Below, one piece after another: positions 1-5,537 of a stretch of 6,803 nt of DNA (its first letter is position 1; each line of letters opens with the position of its first letter). The stretch lies in contig VAZQ01000343.1 in the NCBI GenBank assembly GCA_005883115.1, forward strand, positions 1 through 6,803, in the 5' to 3' direction. The notes beneath the pieces were generated by a model. It was not told the origin of the DNA, ran no database searches, and worked only from the letters and a program-made list of their open reading frames with translations. Origin of the DNA: Alphaproteobacteria bacterium (GTDB lineage: Bacteria > Pseudomonadota > Alphaproteobacteria > Rhizobiales > Xanthobacteraceae). The position numbers and the translations under genes are program-made.

Positions 1-653
1 AACGCGAGATCGTAGATATCGCCCTGGCGAACGCTGCAATGCCGCAATCCGACGCGATCAAGCCGCGCGCGAGCAAGGGAGAGCATGTCGAGGGAGAGAT
101 CGAGCCCGAGACCGCGCTCGATCCGCGGCGCGAGCAGTTCGAGCATCCGCCCTGTCCCGGTGCCGAGATCGAGAAGTGCGCGAAGAGGAGCGTCCGCGAG
201 CGCCCCGATGATCGCCGCCTCGACCGCCTCATCGGCGACATGCAGCTTGCGGATGCGGTCCCACTCGGCCGCATGCTGGCGAAAATAGTTTTGCGCCGCT
301 TGCGCCCGTTGCGTCCGCACCGCGGCGAGACGCTCGCGATCGCGTGAGAGCGTTACGTCCTCGGGATCCAGGTGGGCGATGAGCTCGCGGGCAAGCTTGG
401 CGGCATTCTCCCGTTCGCCCAAGCGGAAGAAGGCCCACGAGCCCTCGCGAAAGCGCTCGACCAATCCCGCCTCGGCGAGAAGCCGCAGATGGCGGGAAAT
501 GCGCGGCTGGGATTGACGCAGGATGGCGGTGAGATCGGAAACCGTCAGTTCGGCCTCCGCCAACAGCGCGAGGATGCGCAGCCGCGTGGCCTCGGCGGCG
601 GCCTTGAGCGCCTCGTAGATGGTGTCGAACGGTAGGTGGGCACGAGTGGGCAT
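1..653 (-). CDS. ArsR-family regulator fused to SAM-dependent methyltransferase (3' end beyond window)
   Basis: I translated this frame by hand: it is open from an ATG at 653 down to base 1 (217 codons) and leaves the window, so the C-terminus is missing. Residues about 13-80 form an ArsR-type winged helix, with the recognition helix near 48-59 (SQPRISRHLRLL) followed by EAGLVERFREG of the wing. After a linker of about 60 residues, a class I methyltransferase begins. Motif I is LLDLGTGTGRML (160-171), the acidic end of strand 2 is near D185 (LGLDLS), and a QGDIYDL motif follows at 210-216. Fusions of this type are known in alphaproteobacteria, usually about 320-340 residues and often beside methionine-cycle genes; the SahR group of ArsR regulators responds to S-adenosylhomocysteine. 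I infer a SAM/SAH-sensing repressor rather than a metal sensor, because no CxC metal site is seen in the recognition helix. The start is not backed by a clear Shine-Dalgarno. An in-frame GTG at 668 is an alternative. Confidence 0.88.
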   Translation of the reverse strand, partial: MPTRAHLPFDTIYEALKAAAEATRLRILALLAEAELTVSDLTAILRQSQPRISRHLRLLAEAGLVERFREGSWAFFRLGERENAAKLARELIAHLDPEDVTLSRDRERLAAVRTQRAQAAQNYFRQHAAEWDRIRKLHVADEAVEAAIIGALADAPLRALLDLGTGTGRMLELLAPRIERGLGLDLSLDMLSLARARLDRVGLRHCSVRQGDIYDLA

Positions 654-704
654 GAATTTGCGGGCCACGTCCCATTTTGGGCGGGGGAAGGTGCCAGGAC
701 GGCG

Positions 705-722
705 TATAAAGATATCTTTATA
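705..722. promoter_or_regulatory. Perfect 18-bp palindrome, probable ArsR-type operator
   Basis: TATAAAGATATCTTTATA is fully self-complementary and AT-rich inside GC-rich DNA. It lies 51 bp upstream of the regulator start at 653 and about 150 bp upstream of trmO, in the divergent control region. Its length, symmetry and AT-rich arms fit the dimeric winged-helix binding sites of the ArsR family, and the AAAGATATCTTT core resembles sites I associate with SAH-responsive ArsR regulators. The likeliest reading is autoregulation, possibly together with control of trmO. The match to the SahR site is from memory, not from a motif search. Confidence 0.7.
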
Positions 723-784
723 GGTTTAAATGGTCCTGGCAAGGCCCAACCCAGGCCGCGGGAATGTGGCCTGTTGCTTCGGGC

Positions 785-790
785 TTGACA
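785..790 (+). promoter_or_regulatory. Possible -35 box for trmO
   Basis: A perfect TTGACA lies 83 bp upstream of the trmO start. No convincing -10 box follows at 16-18 bp (only GC-rich cgactc/gactcc). This is not unusual in alphaproteobacteria, but it leaves the call weak. If it is used, transcription would start downstream of the 705-722 palindrome. Confidence 0.25.
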
Positions 791-873
791 CCGCCGACGG
801 GGTGATCCGACTCCAATCCTTGAGCTGGGACGGGCGCAGCTGGTTCCACCCGCCTCGCTGGAGGACTCGACTC

Positions 874-1371
874 ATGGCCCAGGACTCCTTCGGAATCCGC
901 GACGGCGAGATCGCGGTCGAACTGCCCGAGAGCTTCGATGCCTCGCTCTATTTCATCGGCCGCATCCGCACACCTTGGACGCGGCGCGAGGACTGCCCGA
1001 AGAATGCCCGCGAATCCGACGCCATCTGCACCATCCGCGTCGATGAGCGCTGGGCCAAGGCACTCACTGGCGTGGAGACCTGCAGTCACCTCGTGGTGCT
1101 TTATTGGATGAGCCGGTCGCGACGCGATCTGGTGTTGCAGGTGCCGCGACATTACGGCGTCGGGCGCGGCACCTTCGCGCTGAGATCGCCCGCCAGGCCC
1201 AATCCTATCGCCATGAGCGTTGCGCGGTTGCTGCGCGTTGACGGTACAAGGCTGTCGGTCATAGGACTCGACTGCCTCGACGACACGCCGCTTCTCGATA
1301 TCAAGCCCTATTTTGCGTCAACCGACGCCGTTGCGGACGCGGTAGTCGGCTGGCACGCCGGGCGTCAGTGA
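874..1371 (+). CDS. trmO: tRNA (adenine(37)-N6)-methyltransferase TrmO (TsaA-like)
   Basis: TrmO uses S-adenosylmethionine to N6-methylate t6A at position 37 of certain threonine tRNAs, giving m6t6A and tuning decoding. The protein has 165 residues. Family hallmarks are FIGRIRTPW (27-35) at the start of the beta-barrel, CSHLVVLYWM (70-79), the highly conserved GTFALRSPARPNPIAMSVA (99-117), and DDTPLLDIKPY (136-146). It ends soon after the core domain, unlike the roughly 235-residue E. coli protein, so this is the short form without the C-terminal domain. I chose ATG 874 because GGAGG at 860-864 lies 9 bp upstream and the family homology begins just after it. The same frame stays open upstream to an ATG at 730, but those 48 codons look non-homologous. 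It is divergent from a SAM-related regulator, which may or may not be meaningful. Confidence 0.9.
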   Translation: MAQDSFGIRDGEIAVELPESFDASLYFIGRIRTPWTRREDCPKNARESDAICTIRVDERWAKALTGVETCSHLVVLYWMSRSRRDLVLQVPRHYGVGRGTFALRSPARPNPIAMSVARLLRVDGTRLSVIGLDCLDDTPLLDIKPYFASTDAVADAVVGWHAGRQ

Positions 1372-1453
1372 ATGAGAGCGAGCCCGCACAGTGGCGGTAT
1401 TATTACGCCGTCAAATCTGTGACTGCATTTTCGGGCGGGCAAGGAACACAGGG

Positions 1454-1482
1454 TTGTTACCGCGATGCGGCAAATGCAAAAT
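1454..1482 (+). promoter_or_regulatory. Candidate sigma-70-type promoter for the L,D-transpeptidase gene
   Basis: TTGTTA (1454-1459) and CAAAAT (1477-1482) are separated by 17 bp, each matching 4 of 6 consensus bases. They lie in a relatively AT-rich stretch of the 241-bp gap between trmO and the transpeptidase gene. This would give a leader of about 120 bases. Nothing else in the gap (1372-1612) looks coding. Confidence 0.3.
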
Positions 1483-1612
1483 AGGCTGACACCTCAATGC
1501 ACTATCAGATCGGAACCCGGCCGGTAACCAACTCTAGGATTAATTCTCGGCAAGCATTTTGAACCCGGCCACCCCCCGGTCCGACCAATGGTCGTCAAAG
1601 GGGGACGTGTCC

Positions 1613-2278
1613 ATGTACAGTTTTTCCCGCTTGCAGGCCGTCGCCGCGGTCGCGGCTCTCGTTGTGGCGAGCGCCACCACGGCGGCTTCTGCGAATCCGT
1701 TCAATCCATTCGAGGCGCTGTTCGGCCCCCAGCGCCAGCCGGTGACCGCGCCGGCCTACGCCAACCCGCAGGATGACGCGAACGAGCCGCGTAGCGAGCT
1801 GCGCCGCCAGATTGTCAATTACCGTACCAGCGAGGCGCCCGGCACTATCATCATCGACACGCCGAACACGTACCTTTACCTGGTATTCCCCGGCGGCAAG
1901 GCGATGCGGTACGGCATTGGCGTGGGTCGTGAAGGCTTCACTTGGTCCGGCGTGAAGACGATCGAGCGCAAGGCCGAGTGGCCGGACTGGACGCCGCCCC
2001 CGCAGATGATCCAGCGCCAGCCCTATCTGCCGCGCTTCGTGGCGGGCGGCCCGAGCAATCCCCTCGGCGCGCGCGCGATGTATCTCAGCGACTCCGTCTA
2101 TCGCATTCACGGCACCAACGCGCCCGAAACCATCGGCGGCTTCGTGTCCTCGGGCTGCATCCGCTTGCTCAACGAGGATGTGATCGATCTCTATAACCGG
2201 GCTCACGTCGGTGCGAAGGTCGTGGTGCTGCCGATGAGCGGGCGCCACGCCGCTACCGCCATCGACAGCATCAACTGA
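1613..2278 (+). CDS. Secreted L,D-transpeptidase, YkuD domain
   Basis: This enzyme family forms 3-3 cross-links in peptidoglycan or attaches proteins to it, using a catalytic cysteine in the periplasm. The protein has 221 residues. An N-terminal signal sequence has a hydrophobic core at about 8-24 and a probable signal peptidase I site after ASA (residue 27). A short proline-rich linker (28-60) precedes the YkuD domain, about 77-206. The catalytic signature is complete: H166-G-T-N, then SSGCIR with S180, G181, C182 and R184. The upstream conserved motif YGIGVGREGFTWSG (100-113) is also present. There is no peptidoglycan-binding domain, so this is a minimal single-domain type, common in several copies in Hyphomicrobiales. 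ATG 1613 is preferred because of AAAGGGGGA at 1597-1605 and because it starts directly at the signal peptide; a TTG at 1559 in frame would add 18 residues before it. The precise cell-wall role cannot be told. Confidence 0.93.
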   Translation: MYSFSRLQAVAAVAALVVASATTAASANPFNPFEALFGPQRQPVTAPAYANPQDDANEPRSELRRQIVNYRTSEAPGTIIIDTPNTYLYLVFPGGKAMRYGIGVGREGFTWSGVKTIERKAEWPDWTPPPQMIQRQPYLPRFVAGGPSNPLGARAMYLSDSVYRIHGTNAPETIGGFVSSGCIRLLNEDVIDLYNRAHVGAKVVVLPMSGRHAATAIDSIN

Positions 2279-2311
2279 GCGGCTCGCCTCCGTATCCCAT
2301 ATTTGACGACC

Positions 2312-2342
2312 GCGCCGGCCTCTCGTGGCTGGCGCTTGTTTT
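2312..2342 (+). terminator. Rho-independent terminator after the L,D-transpeptidase gene
   Basis: GCGCCGGCC (2312-2320) pairs with GGCTGGCGC (2327-2335) over nine base pairs, including one G-T wobble. The loop is six bases (TCTCGT), and the T-rich tract TTGTTTT (2336-2342) follows at once. It lies 33 bp after the stop at 2278. It should end the transpeptidase transcript and insulate the nrtS operon, which implies that nrtS has its own promoter within about 2343-2450. Confidence 0.82.
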
Positions 2343-2437
2343 GCGCGGCCTCCGCGATGAGCGGGCGCCTCGTCGTTGCGCGTGCGGCCGAACGGTGAAA
2401 TCACTACCGAACTGCCGGCCCTGGTCGGAGAGTCGCA

Positions 2438-2449
2438 GACATGAATGTC
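2438..2449. promoter_or_regulatory. Short inverted repeat at the nrtS ribosome binding site
   Basis: GACAT-GA-ATGTC is a symmetric element whose right arm abuts the nrtS Shine-Dalgarno (GGAG, 2450-2453). It could be a small operator or could modulate translation. The arms are only five bases, so chance is a real possibility. No clear -35/-10 pair was found in the rest of 2343-2437. Confidence 0.25.
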
Positions 2450-2460
2450 GGAGTGATGAA

Positions 2461-2709
2461 ATGAGTACGCGTTCGATCTGGAAGCTCGCATGCTCGTGCG
2501 CGGTATCCGACGGCGTACCGCGCCGGTCGTTCTATGTCGCTCTCATCGTCGGAACCGTGCTCAACCTGATCAATCAGGGCGATGTGTTATTCGGAATGGC
2601 ATCCATCAACTGGCTGAAACTGATCTTGACATATTGCGTTCCTTACGCGGTGTGTACCTATGGCGCAGTCTCTTATCAGTTGAACAAGTTGGGCGTGACG
2701 CTCGAATGA
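2461..2709 (+). CDS. nrtS: NrtS-like small nitrate/nitrite transport membrane protein
   Basis: The protein has 82 residues and two hydrophobic segments, about 24-38 and 52-70. It carries the family pattern ALIVGTVLNLINQGD (27-41) followed by INWLKLILTYCVPYAVCTYGAVS (49-71, key residues N50, W51, K53, T57, Y58, P61, Y62, Y67, S71). NrtS proteins are tiny subunits first characterised in cyanobacteria as a nitrate/nitrite transporter; many proteobacterial homologues are untested. ATG 2461 follows GGAG (2450-2453) by 7 bp and gives a length typical for the family. It appears to be the first gene of a four-gene operon, 25 bp ahead of the doxX-like gene. The cyanobacterial transporter is built from two related subunits, but only one copy is seen here, so it may act as a homo-oligomer or do something else. 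The family call comes from recalled sequence pattern. Confidence 0.8.
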   Translation: MSTRSIWKLACSCAVSDGVPRRSFYVALIVGTVLNLINQGDVLFGMASINWLKLILTYCVPYAVCTYGAVSYQLNKLGVTLE

Positions 2710-2734
2710 AGGGATGACCAAGGAGGTGCTGCTC

Positions 2735-3190
2735 ATGTCACCCGAGAAGCGGATTCCAGCCGCGCTCCTCATCCTACGATTCTTTCTCGCCATTTTTCTG
2801 CTGCAGTGGAGCATCGAGAAGCTCTTTCTTCCGGACGCGGCCGCGCGCATTGCCCGTAGTTTTTACGGAGTGACGTTGCCGGTCGAGGCATCGTACGCTT
2901 TGGGCATCGCCGAGTTGATCGTGTCCCTTGCGCTGCTGCTCGGATTCTATCGGACGGTCAGCTACGGCCTCTCGCTGCTCATCCATACCGTGACCGTGGT
3001 CGTGAGCTGGCGGCAGTTATTCGACCCATGGGGACTGGCCAAGGTCGGCAACCATCTGTGGATCTCGACGTGGCCAACGTGGGGCGGTTTTGCCGCGCTG
3101 TTCCTCATGCGGGACCGCGACATCTGGACCGTCGATGGCTGGCGCCGGTCGCGCGGCGCCCTACCGACCAAACAAGCAACGGGGCTCTAG
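2735..3190 (+). CDS. DoxX-family membrane protein
   Basis: The protein has 151 residues and four predicted membrane helices, about 8-27, 52-71, 76-95 and 110-126. The first helix carries the typical DoxX pattern of an arginine followed by hydrophobic residues and a short amphipathic stretch (LRFFLAIFLLQWSIEKL, 14-30). A GIAELIVSLALLLG motif (57-70) follows in helix 2. DoxX relatives include the small subunit of archaeal thiosulfate:quinone oxidoreductase and a mycobacterial membrane oxidoreductase partner, but most bacterial members have no proven function. ATG 2735 is chosen for the strong AAGGAGGTG (2720-2728) six bases upstream; the ATG at 2714, only 4 bp after the nrtS stop, has a poorly spaced site. 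It sits second in the putative operon before two soluble redox-type proteins, so a role in membrane electron or thiol transfer is plausible but inferred. Confidence 0.85.
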   Translation: MSPEKRIPAALLILRFFLAIFLLQWSIEKLFLPDAAARIARSFYGVTLPVEASYALGIAELIVSLALLLGFYRTVSYGLSLLIHTVTVVVSWRQLFDPWGLAKVGNHLWISTWPTWGGFAALFLMRDRDIWTVDGWRRSRGALPTKQATGL

Positions 3191-3250
3191 CGGTGCGATC
3201 CGATGTCTGTGCCGATCTCTACGCGCCCAGCGAACAACAGGAGGAACGTC

Positions 3251-3715
3251 ATGGTTACTGTGAAAGAGAAGACCACCGTCACGCAGCGTATTCGGGGTAA
3301 CTGTCCCACCCATTCGCGCACGGAAATTTCCGTACGCGACGTCAAGACAGTCGTTGATGAACCCAAAGAGCGCGAAGGCACAAACATGGGCCCGACGCCA
3401 ACCGAAACGATGGTGGCTGCCCTGATCGCCTGCACCAACGTCATCACCCACAAATGCGCGAAAAAACACGGCGTCGAGCTCAAGGCCATGACAGTTGATG
3501 CCGAGTCGACTTTCGACCGTCGAGGCGCGCAGTTGCTTGAAGAAATCGAAGTGCCTTTTCCAAAAATCCGTCTTGTCATCAATGTAACAACGGAGGCGCG
3601 CGAAGCCGATATGGAGAAGGTAAAGGCCGATCTTCATCGCTTCTGCCCGGTCTCCAAGGTGATCCGCAATTCGGGCACGCAGGTCGAGGAGGTCTGGAAC
3701 GTGACGCGTCCGTAG
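3251..3715 (+). CDS. OsmC-family protein (thiol peroxidase-like)
   Basis: OsmC/Ohr proteins reduce organic hydroperoxides with a pair of cysteines; other members have unknown substrates. The protein has 154 residues. The two family cysteines are visible: C61 in AALIACTNV (56-64), at the head of the long central helix, and C132 in RFCPVSKVI (130-138). The GPTPTETMVAALIACT stretch (47-62) is the classical OsmC motif. C18 and C69 are extra. The fold order (N-terminal strands, helix, strands, CPVS helix) is complete, so the gene looks intact. The sequence resembles the YhfA-like branch more than classical Ohr. ATG 3251 follows AGGAGGAA (3239-3246) by 4 bp; an in-frame ATG at 3203 lacks a good ribosome site. 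It is third in the operon, 60 bp after the doxX-like gene, the widest gap in the set. Confidence 0.9.
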   Translation: MVTVKEKTTVTQRIRGNCPTHSRTEISVRDVKTVVDEPKEREGTNMGPTPTETMVAALIACTNVITHKCAKKHGVELKAMTVDAESTFDRRGAQLLEEIEVPFPKIRLVINVTTEAREADMEKVKADLHRFCPVSKVIRNSGTQVEEVWNVTRP

Positions 3716-3750
3716 CGCGCGGCCGCCACCGCCGGTTGAGGAGGTACAAA

Positions 3751-4320
3751 ATGCCGTTCTTTCCCTCAATGCCCGAAGACGCGACGACCAAGCACGTTTT
3801 TACTGCCTACCCGGAAATCTACTCGCATTGGGCCTGTGTCTCCGAGGCGATCCTGCGTGGCCCGTCCCCACTCACACCCGCCCACAGAGAACTGATCGGC
3901 GCCTATGTCTCTTCGCTCAATGCCTGCCAATATTGCTACGGTGGGCATCGCGCGGCCGCGGAATTGTTCGGCGTGCCACCGCAAACGATCGACGGTTTGA
4001 TCAACGACCTCGCGAGCGCTCCCATCGAGAGCAAGCTTCGGCCGATTCTCGCTTTCGTGAAGAAGCTGACGCTCACGCCGACGCGCATGACGAAAGCCGA
4101 CGCCGACGCGGTCTTCACCGCGGGTTGGGACGAGGCTGCCTTGCATTCCGCCATCGCCGTCTGCTGTTTGTTCAGTTTCATGAACCGCCTCGTAGAAGCG
4201 CATGGGATCAAGGCTGATCGGGCAAGCTTCACTGAGCGCGGACGCAAGCACGTCGAAATGGGATATGTTGCGCAGTACGAGGCGGCGGTGGGAAGCGCCA
4301 TCCGTGCCGCCTCAAATTAA
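3751..4320 (+). CDS. AhpD-like / carboxymuconolactone decarboxylase-family protein
   Basis: The protein has 189 residues and is all-helical in appearance. The AhpD-type active-site pattern is intact: E47, then C59-Q-Y-C62 and H66 within LNACQYCYGGH (56-66). This is the E-x11-C-x2-C-x3-H arrangement used by alkylhydroperoxidase-like members for thiol chemistry and proton relay. It most resembles the 'uncharacterised peroxidase-related' subgroup rather than true carboxymuconolactone decarboxylases, which usually lack CxxC. A second helical half (about 96-170) includes a CC pair at 138-139. ATG 3751 follows GAGGAGGT (3738-3745) by 5 bp. It is the last gene of the operon, 35 bp after the OsmC-like gene. 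Its stop overlaps the convergent uraH stop. A peroxidase or thiol-disulfide role is likely; the substrate is unknown. Confidence 0.88.
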   Translation: MPFFPSMPEDATTKHVFTAYPEIYSHWACVSEAILRGPSPLTPAHRELIGAYVSSLNACQYCYGGHRAAAELFGVPPQTIDGLINDLASAPIESKLRPILAFVKKLTLTPTRMTKADADAVFTAGWDEAALHSAIAVCCLFSFMNRLVEAHGIKADRASFTERGRKHVEMGYVAQYEAAVGSAIRAASN

Positions 4321-4673
4321 GCGCCGCCGCGGAAACACGAGTAGCCCCAGGGCGTGCATTTGAACGGCAGGTGGTAGTGCTGCGCCGGCTCGGCGATGCC
4401 GAAATCGAAGCGGACAACATCGAGGAATGGCACGGTGGGCAACGCGATACCCTGCGCGCGGTAAAAGTCCGCAACATGAAAGACCGCGACATAGCGGCCT
4501 GGAAGGAACGTTTTCGACAGCTCAGGCCGGTTCAACAATCCGGTCGCGTCGGTCAGACCTTTGGCCACTAACTCGAGCCTGCCACTGACCCCGACGGCGT
4601 GAAGCTCGACCTGCATGCCCGCCGCCACGACGCCGCGCGATACGTCGACGACGTGGATCGAGACGCCCGCCAT
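4317..4673 (-). CDS. uraH: 5-hydroxyisourate hydrolase (transthyretin-like)
   Basis: The enzyme hydrolyses 5-hydroxyisourate, the unstable product of urate oxidation, to OHCU on the way to allantoin. The protein has 118 residues, normal for the family. Active-site positions are visible: H7 in SIHVVDVSRG (5-14), R49 in GLLNRPEL (45-52), and H101 in HYHLPFKCTPWGYS (99-112). The C-terminus reads YSCFRGGA, whereas most members end in a YRGS tetrapeptide that helps build the active site, so this copy is divergent there. ATG 4673 follows AAGGAG (4682-4687, minus strand) by 8 bp. It lies 45 bp after the PotC-like permease and probably ends that operon. The stop codon overlaps that of the convergent AhpD-like gene. 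No urate oxidase or OHCU decarboxylase gene is in the window. Confidence 0.92.
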   Translation of the reverse strand: MAGVSIHVVDVSRGVVAAGMQVELHAVGVSGRLELVAKGLTDATGLLNRPELSKTFLPGRYVAVFHVADFYRAQGIALPTVPFLDVVRFDFGIAEPAQHYHLPFKCTPWGYSCFRGGA

Positions 4674-4718
4674 GGCTCATGCTCCTTGAGGCGCAATGGC
4701 AACCAAAAACATCGCTCT

Positions 4719-5537
4719 TTACCGCATCTGCCGCGTGAGGCCGGCCAAGCGCTCAGCCAGCAGCATCAGGATCAGCGTGAAGATGACGATCAGGCCGGAA
4801 ACCGCTGCCGTGCGCACATCGAGGTTGGTCTCGATCTGCTGCCACAGGTGAATGGGCAGCACCTCGGTGCGCTCGTCGGCAAGAAATAACGACACGGGCA
4901 CGTTGTCGAAGGAAGCCATGAAGGCGAGGAACGCGCCGGCGGCCAGACCGGGCGCGATCAGCGGCAGCGTGACCCGGCGGAAGGTCATCAGGCGACCGCC
5001 GCCGAGGCTGTAGGAGGCATCGAGCAGCGCCGGATCGAGCTGGGAGAGCGCGGCGATTGTCGTGCGCAGCACGAACGGCACGCAAACGACGATGTGTCCG
5101 AGCACGAGAAACGGGATGCTCGGCGCGAAACCGAGCTTATGGATGAAGATCAACGCAGCAAAGCCGAAAGCGAGGGCCGGCAGCAGCAGCGGCGACATGA
5201 ACAGGACGTCGCATGCGCGGGCGAGCACCGAGCGGTTGCGCGCGATGCCGAGTGCCGCGGCGGTGCCCAGCACAACCGAGAATACCGTGGTCCAGAATGC
5301 GACCACAAGGCTGTTCCAAGCAGCGGCCTGCATCTGATCCGCGTCGAGCAAGGCGACGTACCACCGCAACGACAGGCCGTCGGGCGGAAATTTCAGCGAT
5401 TGCGACGGGGTGAACGAAGTCAGCAGCATGATCAGCGTCGGTCCCACGAGGAAGAGGATCGCGACGGCGGCGAGTGCGCCGAATACGAGACACAGCGATA
5501 TCGCCTCCCAATCGAGGGAATGCTTAGGCGCCGCCAT
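4719..5537 (-). CDS. ABC transporter permease, PotC-like (spermidine/putrescine-type family)
   Basis: This is an inner-membrane channel subunit of 272 residues with about six membrane helices (near 14-40, 74-98, 108-133, 140-162, 194-214 and 246-262). The EAA-type cytoplasmic loop that docks the ATPase is clear: LDPALLDASYSLGG, then TFRRVTLPLIAPGL (167-198), with G179 at the invariant position. The motif SFDNVPVSLFL (209-219) is characteristic of PotC/PotI-type subunits. ATG 5537 has GGAG about 8 bp upstream. The gene overlaps the upstream permease by 14 bp, implying translational coupling. Substrate cannot be read from the permease; the downstream uraH argues for a purine or ureide-type compound. 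Confidence 0.93.
   Translation of the reverse strand: MAAPKHSLDWEAISLCLVFGALAAVAILFLVGPTLIMLLTSFTPSQSLKFPPDGLSLRWYVALLDADQMQAAAWNSLVVAFWTTVFSVVLGTAAALGIARNRSVLARACDVLFMSPLLLPALAFGFAALIFIHKLGFAPSIPFLVLGHIVVCVPFVLRTTIAALSQLDPALLDASYSLGGGRLMTFRRVTLPLIAPGLAAGAFLAFMASFDNVPVSLFLADERTEVLPIHLWQQIETNLDVRTAAVSGLIVIFTLILMLLAERLAGLTRQMR

Noticed and set aside
229..675. Minus-strand 148-codon frame overlapping the ArsR-methyltransferase gene
   Set aside because: The adjacent frame gives a clear winged helix and SAM motif. This frame gives only Arg/Gly/His-rich sequence.
730..873. N-terminal 48-codon extension of trmO from ATG 730
   Set aside because: No ribosome binding site at 730, no similarity to the family, and a well-spaced GGAGG before ATG 874.
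1382..1440. GCCCGC (1382-1387) and GCGGGC (1435-1440) with inner CACAG/CTGTG arms, considered as a terminator for trmO
   Set aside because: The arms are short and far apart, and no T tract follows. A chance pairing in GC-rich DNA is more likely.
1595..2491. Long minus-strand open frame (298 codons) opposite the L,D-transpeptidase gene
   Set aside because: It mirrors the transpeptidase codons, is rich in Arg, Ala and His with low complexity, shows no family motif and crosses the terminator. It is a GC-rich shadow frame.
3161..3769. Minus-strand 202-codon frame opposite the OsmC-like gene
   Set aside because: The plus strand carries intact OsmC motifs with both cysteines and a good Shine-Dalgarno. 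The reverse frame has none.
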